Shown in pieces: positions 26,353-34,577 of a DNA stretch of 39,821 nucleotides. The position numbers and the translations under genes were made by a program. The notes beneath the pieces are model-generated. The model worked only from the letters and a program-made list of their open reading frames with translations, had not been told where the DNA came from and made no database searches. This DNA is from Methanoregula sp. (lineage in GTDB: Archaea; Halobacteriota; Methanomicrobia; Methanomicrobiales; Methanospirillaceae). Location: contig JAUYTV010000004.1 in assembly GCA_030694985.1 (NCBI GenBank), positions 1 through 39,821 on the forward strand. Reading direction: 5' to 3'. Numbering within the stretch: position 1 is the first letter of the stretch; the number at the start of each line of letters is the position of its first letter.

Positions 26353-27098
26353 AATCCGGCAAATATCTCCAGGTATTTACGCTCCATGTCGTGCAGTTCA
26401 GCCGGGACAATGAGGATATGGAGAGGGTGTCCGAACTCACTAGTAAGGATCTTATCAGCCGGACCAGCAATAATTACCGGCTCATCCGATCCTGCCCGGG
26501 CAATGCCGACATACAGCGGTATACGGCATCCTTTTTTTTCTGCCATATCTTCTAAGAGAGTTACTGCTTCTGGCACCGTCATATACCGCTCGTTCTGGAT
26601 ATCAAGATACACCAGTGTGTGCAGGCGCAGGGAGAGGTTCTGTGCAATCACATCGATCGGTGTAGTCGGCGACCAGTTCTTCTGCGGGAAGGGTACCGAG
26701 CAGGACTTGCCGAAGCGGTAGTTCTGGAGCCCGGATACACCGCAGACTGCGCTTACAATCGATGCTGCGTGAATTATTGCTGTCCTGATACCCCGTTTAG
26801 CTGCACGCATCCTGAGATCCGCATGGGTAGTAGAGACCATCGGGTCTCCAGCACAGAGAAACACTACGTTTTTCTGTTCAGCCTTATCGAGCATCTCATC
26901 CGGGTGTTGTTCCACATCCTCCCTGAAGAGCGGGTAAACGGGTTTTTTGTAATAGTTACCGAGTTCTTCTATTGTCGTGCCCATAAGCCGTGAGGTATAA
27001 CATTCGAGATAAACATGGTCGGCTTTTCGTATGCAGACAAGCCCTTTTTCCGATATATCGGTCTTATCGTAGAGCCCGAGCCCGACAAATGTCAGCAT
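26349..27098 (-). CDS. dphB: diphthine synthase
   Basis: The 249-residue protein is an SAM-dependent methylase of the precorrin-like fold: [16 protein letters not shown] at the start, [19 protein letters not shown], the [11 protein letters not shown] helix, and [10 protein letters not shown] near the end. It trimethylates the amino-carboxypropyl histidine of elongation factor 2 on the way to diphthamide. This is a strict archaeal/eukaryotic marker. The downstream DUF357 gene overlaps by four bases. A tract of about 50 bases separates it from the GTPase gene. Confidence 0.95.
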   Translation of the reverse strand: MLTFVGLGLYDKTDISEKGLVCIRKADHVYLECYTSRLMGTTIEELGNYYKKPVYPLFREDVEQHPDEMLDKAEQKNVVFLCAGDPMVSTTHADLRMRAAKRGIRTAIIHAASIVSAVCGVSGLQNYRFGKSCSVPFPQKNWSPTTPIDVIAQNLSLRLHTLVYLDIQNERYMTVPEAVTLLEDMAEKKGCRIPLYVGIARAGSDEPVIIAGPADKILTSEFGHPLHILIVPAELHDMERKYLEIFAGL

Positions 27099-27147
27099 AG
27101 GTGCACCTTACTATCGGAGTCTCTCAATCGCTGCATTTGCTCACACC

Positions 27148-28311
27148 TTAATACGGAAACTGTGTGATAGAATCCACGAAGGATTCAAGCAGATGCCGTA
27201 CCTCCGCTTTCTCTTTTGCTGATATAAAAACGACGGGGATATCCTTTCTAATCCCGAGTCCCCTGCGGATATCAGCCTCGCTCATCCTGTCAGGCAGATC
27301 GCCTTTATTTGCCACTATTATCATAGGCATGTTACGTTCTTTTACCAGACTTTTCATCTCTTTTGCCCGGGCCAGGGACTCGGGTTTGGTTGCGTCCACC
27401 ATCAGGATCACTCCCATTGCATGAGTGAACATCCCCGGAATCATCAGGTCGAACCGTGGCTGGCCGGGGGTTCCGTAGATGGTAATAAAAAATCCCTTCC
27501 ATTCGAGCAATCCAAAATCCATTGCCACGGTTGTTGAGTCCTGGTCAAGCCCAAACCGGTCTACTGAAATCCCATCATCGGATGCAGTAGTGATAAATGT
27601 GGATTTACCGGCTTTTGCTGGTCCGGTAACCACGATCCGCGGGATATACGGGACAATGCGACCTTCTGAAATAATAAAGGGAACTGAACGTGCAGGCTTG
27701 GGAGACCATGAGGTATGGGCAATGGTAAAATAATCAAAAGGCGCCAGGGGTGGGAATGAAGATTTTATGGAAATCACTACATCAAAAGAGAAGTCATGGA
27801 TAAACCGATCGAGTTGTGCATCCCCCTCGAGATTGAGATATTCAAAAATCAGGGTTCGCTTCGGGTCGTCTTTCTCCGGTTCGAAAATTTTCAATGCCCT
27901 TTCGATCCCAAATTCCTCTGACAGGAGATCAAGATAGACAAATATGACCTCTACATTTTTGTCCCTGCAGATCTTGGAAATCTTCGCCTTCCACTCTTTC
28001 TGTGCCATATCTGTAGAATTGGTACTCTTCTGTATCCTCTCCCGGTCGATAGCATCGATAAACGTAAGTTTTTTTGAGGTGAATTTGATGGATCCTGACC
28101 GCGTGGTCATTGCATCACGCCTGAACGAATCAACCGTTGTGAAGGGCAGGACAACAAGGCAGGAGAGTTTTTTTAAAAGGGCAGAAGCGAGCGTAGAGAT
28201 CATGAAGAGCTGGCCATTGACGCCCGGTTCCATGCTGTACACCACCCGGCTGCCTTTCGGGATACCCTCCCCCAGCATGTCGTTAATACCACTGATTCCT
28301 GAGGGTATCAT
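27148..28311 (-). CDS. degenerate KaiC-like domain fused to a small MglA/Arf-like GTPase
   Basis: The 387-residue protein begins MIPSGISGINDMLGEGIPKG, the usual KaiC/RecA-family entry, but where Walker A should be it reads SMEPGVNGQLF, lacking GK(S/T). The C-terminal 165 residues are an intact GTPase: G1 GPAKAGKS (230-237), G3 YGTPGQ (279-284) in place of DxxGQ, G4 NKGD (335-338), G5 SAKE (from 364). ATG 28311 overlaps the upstream stop (ATGA) and has AGGTGA before it; an earlier in-frame start at 28356 is rejected. It is co-translated with another pseudo-KaiC protein. A signalling or polarity role is inferred by analogy with MglA-like switches. Confidence 0.82.
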   Translation of the reverse strand: MIPSGISGINDMLGEGIPKGSRVVYSMEPGVNGQLFMISTLASALLKKLSCLVVLPFTTVDSFRRDAMTTRSGSIKFTSKKLTFIDAIDRERIQKSTNSTDMAQKEWKAKISKICRDKNVEVIFVYLDLLSEEFGIERALKIFEPEKDDPKRTLIFEYLNLEGDAQLDRFIHDFSFDVVISIKSSFPPLAPFDYFTIAHTSWSPKPARSVPFIISEGRIVPYIPRIVVTGPAKAGKSTFITTASDDGISVDRFGLDQDSTTVAMDFGLLEWKGFFITIYGTPGQPRFDLMIPGMFTHAMGVILMVDATKPESLARAKEMKSLVKERNMPMIIVANKGDLPDRMSEADIRRGLGIRKDIPVVFISAKEKAEVRHLLESFVDSITQFPY

Positions 28312-29015
28312 AAGAGTATGGTCACCTGCCCTTTGGTGACAGAAAATTTCTGCCATACCGGGTTGATCCCCCGTATTCCCATGATACGCAGGTAACTGCC
28401 ATCCTGTTCGATCTTGATCTCAATAACGCAGTTCATGAGCTGCTTGATTAAGGACAATGTCTTTTCATCGAATGATTCGCTGTTTAAGATGTAGATGCCC
28501 ACACCCTCGATCTTTTTTAATTTCGCCGTGAGCACATGGAGGAACTGGTACAGCACCTCGAGCTTGCGGTACATGAGCAGGGTAGAAACGGAATTCACGC
28601 AGAACCGGATAGGGGGTGGGAAGAGACCGGCTTCACCATCAGAAAAGTCACCTTCAAAAATGGCCTCGATCATATTGGAAAATTTGATCCCTATGCCGGT
28701 CAGATCGGTAGGGCTTGAGACAAACCTGAGTCTCGGGGTATCGACAATGCTTGGAGTTGAGCTCTTGGTGATGGCATCAATAACGCCTATAAAACGCTTG
28801 TCCGATCCTGCGACTTTGAAAAAATCCACCACTTCTGCGGCCCGCTCGTTGGTTGACAGAGTAATGGCATATTCTCCCGTAACAGGTTTTGTCAGGGCAT
28901 AGGCGAGCTGGTCGGCATAGCTCATAGGAGGTGCAAGTATGAGTATATTGGTTCCTGCCTCAAATCCGCCAAACAATTGATCGATCTGTTCGATCCCTGT
29001 CTTATAAGAGTACAT
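28308..29015 (-). CDS. KaiC-like protein with degraded P-loop
   Basis: The 235-residue protein has the KaiC/RecA core layout: TGIEQIDQLFGGFEAGTNIL, then LAPPMSYADQLAYAL where a nucleotide-binding GxxxxGKT should be, and a later NSVSTLLMYRKLE stretch like the Walker B region. The missing lysine suggests it cannot hydrolyse ATP in the normal way and acts as a partner or sensor. It overlaps the GTPase fusion gene by four bases, so the two proteins are made together. Upstream, feoB ends only 11 bases away in the same direction, though the feo genes have their own promoter. Confidence 0.75.
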   Translation of the reverse strand: MYSYKTGIEQIDQLFGGFEAGTNILILAPPMSYADQLAYALTKPVTGEYAITLSTNERAAEVVDFFKVAGSDKRFIGVIDAITKSSTPSIVDTPRLRFVSSPTDLTGIGIKFSNMIEAIFEGDFSDGEAGLFPPPIRFCVNSVSTLLMYRKLEVLYQFLHVLTAKLKKIEGVGIYILNSESFDEKTLSLIKQLMNCVIEIKIEQDGSYLRIMGIRGINPVWQKFSVTKGQVTILL

Positions 29016-29026
29016 TTATGATTGGA

Positions 29027-30877
29027 TCATTTCATGAGAATGTTTATAATTGCTCCTATGAAAAGGCCGAGAAAAACCGTGTAAATTGATGTAATGATGG
29101 CAATTCTTGCTCCCAATTGTCGGTACAGGACGGCAATGGTAGATACACAGGGAACAAAGAGCACGCTCACAATCGCAAACGTGTAGAGCTGGACACTGGT
29201 CATCACCGAACCGAGATTTGCAGTACCGGCAAGCACAGCGAGTGTCTCAAAGGCGAGTTCCTTTCTAAAGATCCCAAAGAGTAGTGCAGTGGATGCATAG
29301 CCGGGCAACCCGAGCAGCGTGACTGTCACAGGAGCGACTGCCTGCTCGAACAATTCGGTCAACCCAAGATACTGGCAGAGACCTAAAAGGATGCTGGTGA
29401 CGATCAGGACCGGCATTGCAATGAAGAGAAACTCTTTGATCCTGAGCCAGGATTTTGCCAGAACAAGGTTTGCCTGCGGTCTTCTGAGCGTTGACATCTC
29501 TACAATCATGCCGAACTGTTCACCCGGTGTGATGCGGCTCAACACAACTGCGGTGAGGATGAGCAGGACAAATACGATCAGGTAGATGGAAAAAGCCCAG
29601 ATGATGCCGACAAACGCAGCAACTATACCGGCAATCACAACAGTCCGGGCAGAGCAGGGAATCATGGTGACAAGAACTGCTGCTATCGTCTGTTCCCTGC
29701 GTGTCTTTAACAGGCGCAGGCTCATCACTGCAGGGACTGTGCACCCAAAGCCTATCACCATGGGAATGATTGCCTCGCCGTGAAGCCCGATCCTGTGCAT
29801 GGCCCGGTCAGCCAGAAAGGCAGCCCGGGTCATGTAACCTGTATCTTCGAGAAGGGAGAGCCCTATATAGAAGGTAAAGACAAACGGAAATGCGATCCCA
29901 AAACCAGCCTGCAGTGCGATCAGGAGGGAAAAACCGATCTGGTCCCACAATGGCGGCAATGCGAGTGCAGTAAACGGTGTGATGATCAAGTTTGTGAATG
30001 CTTCAACGATGATCCCCTCCATCCACGAGCCGATCATGAAGACGGACAAGAGGAGTAAAAAGAGAATTGTACAGAGGATCGGGATGCCGGGAAATGTCCG
30101 GGTGAGCAGGCTGTCGAGATCATAGGGTTTCTTCTGCGCAGTTCGCGTGATGACTAAAGAAGTGATCTCCCGGGCAAAGTTGTGCCGGTTTGTTGCGATG
30201 ATCTGGCCCACAGACATCCTGTGGCGCATTTCGATCTCCTGCGCGATTGCCCCTGCGGCATCGAGCAGCACCGGGTCATCTCCAGTTCCCTGCAGGGCGA
30301 GGAGGTTCGTATGCATGGGGGTTTTGATGGTTTTTTCCAGACTTTTTAAGGCGGCTTCGATATGGTGGTCGTAGGGAACGTGCACTCGAGCGGGGGTTGC
30401 CTCTCCCAATGCCACCGGAAGAATCCTGTCGATATTCCTTCCTTCCGATGCAGCCGCCAGAATGACGGGAACCCCAAGGTGTGAGGAAAGAATGCCGGCA
30501 TCGATGTGCAGGCCCTCGCGTTCGGCGGCATCGATCATGTTGATGACTGCGATCATCTTTGGGGAGAACTCTGCGGCCTGCACAAAGAGGTAGAGGTTTC
30601 TTTCAAGTTTTGTGGCATCGAGGACTGCGACAATTACGTCTGCACCGCCGATCGCCAAAAACGTGCGCACAAGTGTTTCTTCTTCAGAATTGCCATCAAG
30701 GGAGTAGATGCCCGGCAGGTCAATGATCTCGGTCTTTTCCTGCTTATAGCAGACATTGCCGTATTCCAGTTCCACAGAAGAGCCCGGGTACCTGTTTACT
30801 TCAACGCCAAGGCCGGTGAGCTGGTTAAATATTAAGGATTTTCCAACACCCGGGTTTCCTAAAAGTGCAATTTTCAT
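29027..30877 (-). CDS. feoB: ferrous iron transporter FeoB
   Basis: The 616-residue protein has an N-terminal cytosolic G domain (G1 GNPGVGKS at 8-15, G3 DLPGIYSL, G4 NMID) and the polytopic membrane part with the two gate segments, including CTVPAVMSLR and CSARTVVI that contribute the conserved cysteines. It imports Fe2+. The start overlaps the preceding DtxR-FeoA fusion gene by four bases. Length is on the short side of FeoB proteins, with a reduced helical linker after the G domain. The FeoA function is supplied by the fused partner. Confidence 0.95.
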   Translation of the reverse strand: MKIALLGNPGVGKSLIFNQLTGLGVEVNRYPGSSVELEYGNVCYKQEKTEIIDLPGIYSLDGNSEEETLVRTFLAIGGADVIVAVLDATKLERNLYLFVQAAEFSPKMIAVINMIDAAEREGLHIDAGILSSHLGVPVILAAASEGRNIDRILPVALGEATPARVHVPYDHHIEAALKSLEKTIKTPMHTNLLALQGTGDDPVLLDAAGAIAQEIEMRHRMSVGQIIATNRHNFAREITSLVITRTAQKKPYDLDSLLTRTFPGIPILCTILFLLLLSVFMIGSWMEGIIVEAFTNLIITPFTALALPPLWDQIGFSLLIALQAGFGIAFPFVFTFYIGLSLLEDTGYMTRAAFLADRAMHRIGLHGEAIIPMVIGFGCTVPAVMSLRLLKTRREQTIAAVLVTMIPCSARTVVIAGIVAAFVGIIWAFSIYLIVFVLLILTAVVLSRITPGEQFGMIVEMSTLRRPQANLVLAKSWLRIKEFLFIAMPVLIVTSILLGLCQYLGLTELFEQAVAPVTVTLLGLPGYASTALLFGIFRKELAFETLAVLAGTANLGSVMTSVQLYTFAIVSVLFVPCVSTIAVLYRQLGARIAIITSIYTVFLGLFIGAIINILMK

Positions 30878-31548
30878 GGCGAGCGCTCCACGCCGATCGC
30901 TGACGCGATCTCCGGGCTCACTGCCACATCACAGCCTTTGACCTGCACAACAAGCGCACCATTGGATAATTTTCTTTTTATTGTTGCACGTTCACCGGGC
31001 ACAAGGCCGAGATCGAGCAGGCGCTGGGCACATGCCCTGCCATGGATACACTGGATGATGACTTCTTCGCCTTCATGGAAATCGGAGATACAGGGTGACT
31101 GGCAGAACTCACCCGTTTCCACCCGGCATGTCCTGTCACCGGATTTTGTATGTTTTCTTTTTCCATGGTGACGGTGGTGTTCCCGGGTAACTATCAGTTT
31201 TCCCAGCCGGTCGATGGTCTCATCGGATATCGTATGTTCGAGCGTGCATGCCTCATCGGATGCCGAGGTTTTGTCCATGCCAAGAATTTCGGATAAAAAA
31301 CACTGGAGGGTCTCATGTTTTTTCATGACAGAGGTTCCGGTCTGTTTTCCCTGCGCAGTCAGGGTGATCTCTCCTTTAAGTGAAACGATCACATCCCCAC
31401 CGGATACCAGCTCTGCCATGTCAGAGCGCACTTCGGGCACTGGTTTTAAAAGTGCTGCGGCAAGCTCTTCAGTAAGGGGAAATCTTGAATTTTTTTCCGA
31501 GAAGATCTGGACTGCTTCTAAGTAATCTTCCCGCAGGGATGGTTGCAT
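30874..31548 (-). CDS. DtxR-type iron regulator fused to FeoA domain
   Basis: The 224-residue protein joins an N-terminal winged-helix DtxR-like DNA-binding region (about 1-70), the metal-dependent dimer region (70-118) and a C-terminal FeoA SH3-like domain (about 155-222). DEACTLEHTISDE places C101, E104 and H105 like C102, E105 and H106 of iron-responsive DtxR rather than manganese-type MntR. A His-rich insert (REHHRHHGKRKH, 122-133) and cysteines C141, C149 and C153 add possible metal ligands. It precedes and overlaps feoB, so it probably represses its own operon when iron is plentiful, and may also aid FeoB directly. Confidence 0.88.
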   Translation of the reverse strand: MQPSLREDYLEAVQIFSEKNSRFPLTEELAAALLKPVPEVRSDMAELVSGGDVIVSLKGEITLTAQGKQTGTSVMKKHETLQCFLSEILGMDKTSASDEACTLEHTISDETIDRLGKLIVTREHHRHHGKRKHTKSGDRTCRVETGEFCQSPCISDFHEGEEVIIQCIHGRACAQRLLDLGLVPGERATIKRKLSNGALVVQVKGCDVAVSPEIASAIGVERSP

Positions 31549-31578
31549 GATGCTCTTCTCTTAATATCTGTGTGCCTG

Positions 31579-31610
31579 CGGACTTTATTGATTTGGATTG
31601 ATAAAGTCCG
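31579..31610. promoter_or_regulatory. perfect 10-bp inverted repeat, probable feo operator
   Basis: CGGACTTTAT (31579-31588) and ATAAAGTCCG (31601-31610) are exact inverted arms around a 12-base spacer. The site begins 31 bases upstream of the regulator's ATG at 31548, in the divergent gap, and an AT-rich core overlaps where a TATA box would lie. DtxR-family regulators bind palindromes near their own promoters, so this is the obvious operator. Confidence 0.65.
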
Positions 31611-31685
31611 GGTAAAACTACAGTCAAATCTACAGTACAACTTCTAAAGTCTCTTTACCTTTGACTATCCAATAATTGGCAGGAA

Positions 31686-32315
31686 ATGATATACTGGCTT
31701 TATGAGCACATGCTCAAACGGCAGATCACGGTCTTGCCGGGGCATGTCTGTTTCATGATCAGCGGCAGGGATATGGCAGATGCGCCGGAGAATCTCTACC
31801 GGGCTACTGCATGGTGCAATGAGATATCTGCCTATGTTGCAAAGCACAATGCCCCTGCCACGCCGGTGATTCGTGGTCTTACATATCATATCGCAACTCC
31901 ATCTCCGGATGATATGAAAAAATGCTTATCGGAGATCAGGAAGATTGGGAGCATCGCCCGCCTGAACCTTCATGTGGGAGACAAAGAAGAGGTGACTGGT
32001 GAGGGTATGGATGTCGTAGTTGCTATAGGAAAGAGCGGCAGGGAAGAGATCACCTCCTGCATCAGGAGGATGGCACAGGCACATATTCCTCCGGAAGATG
32101 TTGACGAGAAACTCCTCGAATCTTACCTGACGTTCAAATACACGCCTGATGTGGTGATCAAGAGCGGCGGGGATCATCTCACTGATTTTCTCATCTGGCA
32201 ATCAGTCTATTCAGAGCTCTTCTTTTCCGATGTGAACTGGAAATATTTCCGGAAAGTTGATTTTTTGAGGATATTGCGGGATTACCAGTCGCGGATACGC
32301 AGGTTTGGAAAGTAA
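31686..32315 (+). CDS. divergent cis-prenyltransferase homologue, catalytic Asp absent
   Basis: The 209-residue protein aligns by eye with UppS: its WLYEHMLKRQ and LPGHVCFMISGRDM match LYERYLKMQ and VPHHIAIIQDGNRR of the intact uppS in this window. The catalytic Asp is replaced by Ser and the NRR that binds diphosphate is lost. The C terminus keeps DFLIWQSVYSELFFSD and ends in SRIRRFGK, the canonical UppS end, better than the intact paralogue. It may be a non-catalytic partner subunit, like NgBR/Nus1 for eukaryotic enzymes; that is inference. It is divergent from feo and has CAGGAA before ATG 31686. Confidence 0.75.
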   Translation: MIYWLYEHMLKRQITVLPGHVCFMISGRDMADAPENLYRATAWCNEISAYVAKHNAPATPVIRGLTYHIATPSPDDMKKCLSEIRKIGSIARLNLHVGDKEEVTGEGMDVVVAIGKSGREEITSCIRRMAQAHIPPEDVDEKLLESYLTFKYTPDVVIKSGGDHLTDFLIWQSVYSELFFSDVNWKYFRKVDFLRILRDYQSRIRRFGK

Positions 32316-32321
32316 AAAAAG

Positions 32322-33014
32322 TTATTTTAACCGGACATTTACCCAGCTGGGGTTTCCTGATATCGTCTTATCAAAGAACGCGAATTTGTTTTTTAAGGTA
32401 ATGGAAAACGCTTTTTGATCCGGGACCTGTGTAATTTTGTGCTCCCTGCAGAACCGGGCAAATGCCTGGTACATATCGTCTTTGGAGATCACAGCATCAA
32501 CGGTATCACTGCGGGCAATCTTTGTGCTGACAAATCTTTTCAGACCATTATCTTTCTGTGCTTTTCCGGCTGCGGGTTTTTTGGCCTTGCCTGCCGGAGC
32601 TGCGGGTGCTGACGTTGAGGGGAGGGCGACTTCTTTTTTCTCTGTGGGAGCAGTAACCGGTTTTGTTTCTTTTGGGGCGGGTGGGGTTTTTGGCTGTTGT
32701 TTTGCCGTCCTCACTGTCAGGCTGGCGGCGGGGTCATCGGCATTGATGACAGGGGAGTGACCAACCGGATGCGTTCCTTGTGCGTGCACTTTTCCTTCTG
32801 TGGCAGGAGCGTTCTGTGCAATGATTACGGGCCGGGCTACCGGAACATTATCGAGATGCTGATGGCGGTAATCCACGCCGAGGAGTTCTGCAAGTGCCCT
32901 GTTGCACACATTGGAGATATCGAGGTTCTGTTCGTGTGCTTTTGAAAAAATATCTGCCCGTAGCACAACAGATGTATGACGCCACGAGATGTCAGTTTCC
33001 TTTTTTCCCGTCAT
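32322..33014 (-). CDS. hypothetical protein with Pro/Ala/Lys-rich linker
   Basis: The 230-residue protein has three parts. Residues 1-55 (including SKAHEQNLDISNVCNRALAE) resemble antitoxin-type DNA-binding segments such as CcdA. Residues 60-150 are a low-complexity Pro/Ala/Lys-rich linker. Residues 155-230 form a compact domain (DMYQAFARFCREHKIT and WVNVRLK) that loosely resembles the C-terminal region of D5-like primase-helicases. No toxin gene adjoins it. It ends only six bases from the converging prenyltransferase homologue. DNA binding is a guess from the charge and the N-terminal segment. Confidence 0.6.
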   Translation of the reverse strand: MTGKKETDISWRHTSVVLRADIFSKAHEQNLDISNVCNRALAELLGVDYRHQHLDNVPVARPVIIAQNAPATEGKVHAQGTHPVGHSPVINADDPAASLTVRTAKQQPKTPPAPKETKPVTAPTEKKEVALPSTSAPAAPAGKAKKPAAGKAQKDNGLKRFVSTKIARSDTVDAVISKDDMYQAFARFCREHKITQVPDQKAFSITLKNKFAFFDKTISGNPSWVNVRLK

Positions 33015-33314
33015 GAGCTGTCATCTCTTGATTTTGTCTGCTTAAGGAAATATAGTACGCGATCCGGTTTTTTTAAGATAAAAAATGTGAGGGTGTGGCT
33101 TTGGCGTTATGGGTGGATCTTTCTAATCCGGTACAATATTTCCCCAAAATCACATTTTTTCCGGATTTTCAATACCGTTCCTTCATTATTTTTTGCAAAG
33201 TTTATTCAACAATCTGAAAATTGCACTCAGGCAAAATCAATATATACTTACAACCGGTATGAATCATTATACATTGTCGTGCCTGACGTTTGGCACGTGA
33301 AAGGTGTTTGATTT
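33015..33314. other. divergent intergenic region before a pilin gene
   Basis: This 300-base gap is AT-rich. It should carry the leftward promoter of the 32322-33014 gene in its first part. On the right it holds AATATATAC at about 33239-33247, a TATA box for the pilin gene, and a hairpin in the leader (CGTGCC 33278-33283 and GGCACG 33292-33297) just before the ribosome site. No gene or repeat was found between. Confidence 0.45.
33239..33247 (+). promoter_or_regulatory. TATA box of the pilin gene
   Basis: AATATATAC lies about 70 bases before ATG 33315 and predicts a leader of roughly 45 bases. That leader contains the CGTGCC/GGCACG hairpin (33278-33297) and then AAAGGTG as ribosome site, so the stem might influence translation. 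Confidence 0.5.
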
Positions 33315-33719
33315 ATGGCGTTTACAAAAAAGAATGAAGAAGCAGTATCGCCGGTAATTGGTGTGATCTTAATGGTCGCAATCACGGTGATTCTTGCAGC
33401 GGTTATCGCTGCGTTTGTTTTTGGAATGGCGGGTAATGTGCAGAAAACGAAGGTTGTGTCAGTGTCTATGCAAAGGCAGGGAGGTAACGTTATTGGGATA
33501 TTCAATGGAGGCACGGATGCGTTATCTACATGGAATGTCAATTTCTCTGTCGCTGGCGTAGTTCCCACCAACGGATACTTTAATGCTCCTGGTAGCACGA
33601 CCGCTGTGCCGCTTGGATGCCGTACTGTACCCTTTGTCGCAGCTAATCCTTCACAAATAACTGCAATCGGGTATTTCTCTGATGGATCGTCACAGATTCT
33701 TCTTGACCAAACGATCTAA
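33315..33719 (+). CDS. archaeal type IV pilin-like protein
   Basis: The 134-residue protein has a class III signal peptide: [10 protein letters not shown] followed by [20 protein letters not shown], the standard DUF1628-type N-terminal helix. Cleavage by a prepilin peptidase would be just before or at the VSPVIG start. The remaining 90 residues are a beta-rich head with two Gly/Thr-rich stretches. Such proteins form adhesion pili or related surface filaments. AAAGGTG precedes ATG 33315. No pilus assembly ATPase or membrane platform gene lies nearby. A strong terminator follows. Confidence 0.88.
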   Translation: MAFTKKNEEAVSPVIGVILMVAITVILAAVIAAFVFGMAGNVQKTKVVSVSMQRQGGNVIGIFNGGTDALSTWNVNFSVAGVVPTNGYFNAPGSTTAVPLGCRTVPFVAANPSQITAIGYFSDGSSQILLDQTI

Positions 33720-33747
33720 TCTCAACTGTTAAGAGAATCCCGAACAA

Positions 33748-33801
33748 GGAATGGAAAAACAATCAATTTTTCCCATTCCCGTTTCAAATTCTTTTTTTTT
33801 T
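33748..33801 (+). terminator. hairpin and T-run terminator after the pilin gene
   Basis: GGAATGG-AAAAA (33748-33759) pairs with TTTTT-CCCATTCC (33767-33779) with one bulged base. Ten T residues follow at 33792-33801. The pilin gene converges here with the decayed uppS copy. Confidence 0.65.
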
Positions 33802-33811
33802 AACAAAACGT

Positions 33812-34480
33812 TCATGCCCCGTTCTTTGCTGATACCCGCTGGTCGTAGATACGGATCGCTTTGAGAAGATCGATCTTCCGGAACAGAGGCCAGTAGGGGC
33901 GCAGAAATAGACTGCCGATTCGTGACCGCTTGCAAAGCCAGGGAAGGAAGTTTGATGTGCGGTATTCATTCCCGGTCCGGATGATGAGGTCAACCGGTGG
34001 CAATCCTTTTCCAGCATGGAGGTGCTGCTCTACCGTGTGGACATCGATGGTATCCGGGTTGATCCTGTCTCTCTCTACTTCTGAAAGAATCTCGCGGGTA
34101 GCAGGAACGATCTCGTTTCTCCCCCCATAGGCAAGCGCGATGTTGAGGTGAAACCCGGTATGGTCTTTTGTTGCCTCTTCAGCAGTATTGATGGCAGCCT
34201 TCATGTCATCGGGAAGTAAGGAACGATCCCCTGCCATCTGAACGCGGATCTTGTATCTCTCGACCCGCTCATCATTTAGCACGTTGAGGAACTTTTCCTT
34301 AAACAGGGAAAAGAGCATTCCCACCTCATCCTGCTCTCTTGAGAAGTTCTCATTTGAGAAGGTATAGAGGGTGATATGACTGATGCCAAGTTCGTGTGCC
34401 CGGCCGGAACATCTTCTCCATCTTGCCCGCCCCAGACCCGTGTCCCTCTGTAGAGAGACGGATTCAGTTTTACGCTGATG
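33812..34480 (-). pseudogene. decayed duplicate of uppS
   Basis: The sequence is a close copy of the intact uppS at 35144-35914, for example sharing AHELGISHITLYTFS and GRNEIV and the same end (AKNGA). Its N-terminal third, including the catalytic DGNRR region, is lost or scrambled by indels: the part equal to DTASGHRAGADKTEEM reads DTGLGRARWRRCSGR. A local frameshift and back-shift changes NFLPWLASGHESAVYF to NFLPWLCKRSRIGSLF. It should not make an active enzyme. The open frame is extended upstream by unrelated sequence, which is not included. Confidence 0.85.
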
Positions 34481-34577
34481 GAATCGTAAAAAGAATTCTC
34501 TCAGCGCAATTTTTTTCATACTTATATCGTGCCACGCATGGTTCAGCACTTGGCACACCGAAATAAAACGAAATATC

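Noticed and set aside
28312-28356. Extended start of the GTPase fusion gene
   Set aside because: The shorter start begins exactly at the KaiC-family sequence and makes an ATGA overlap with a ribosome site in front.
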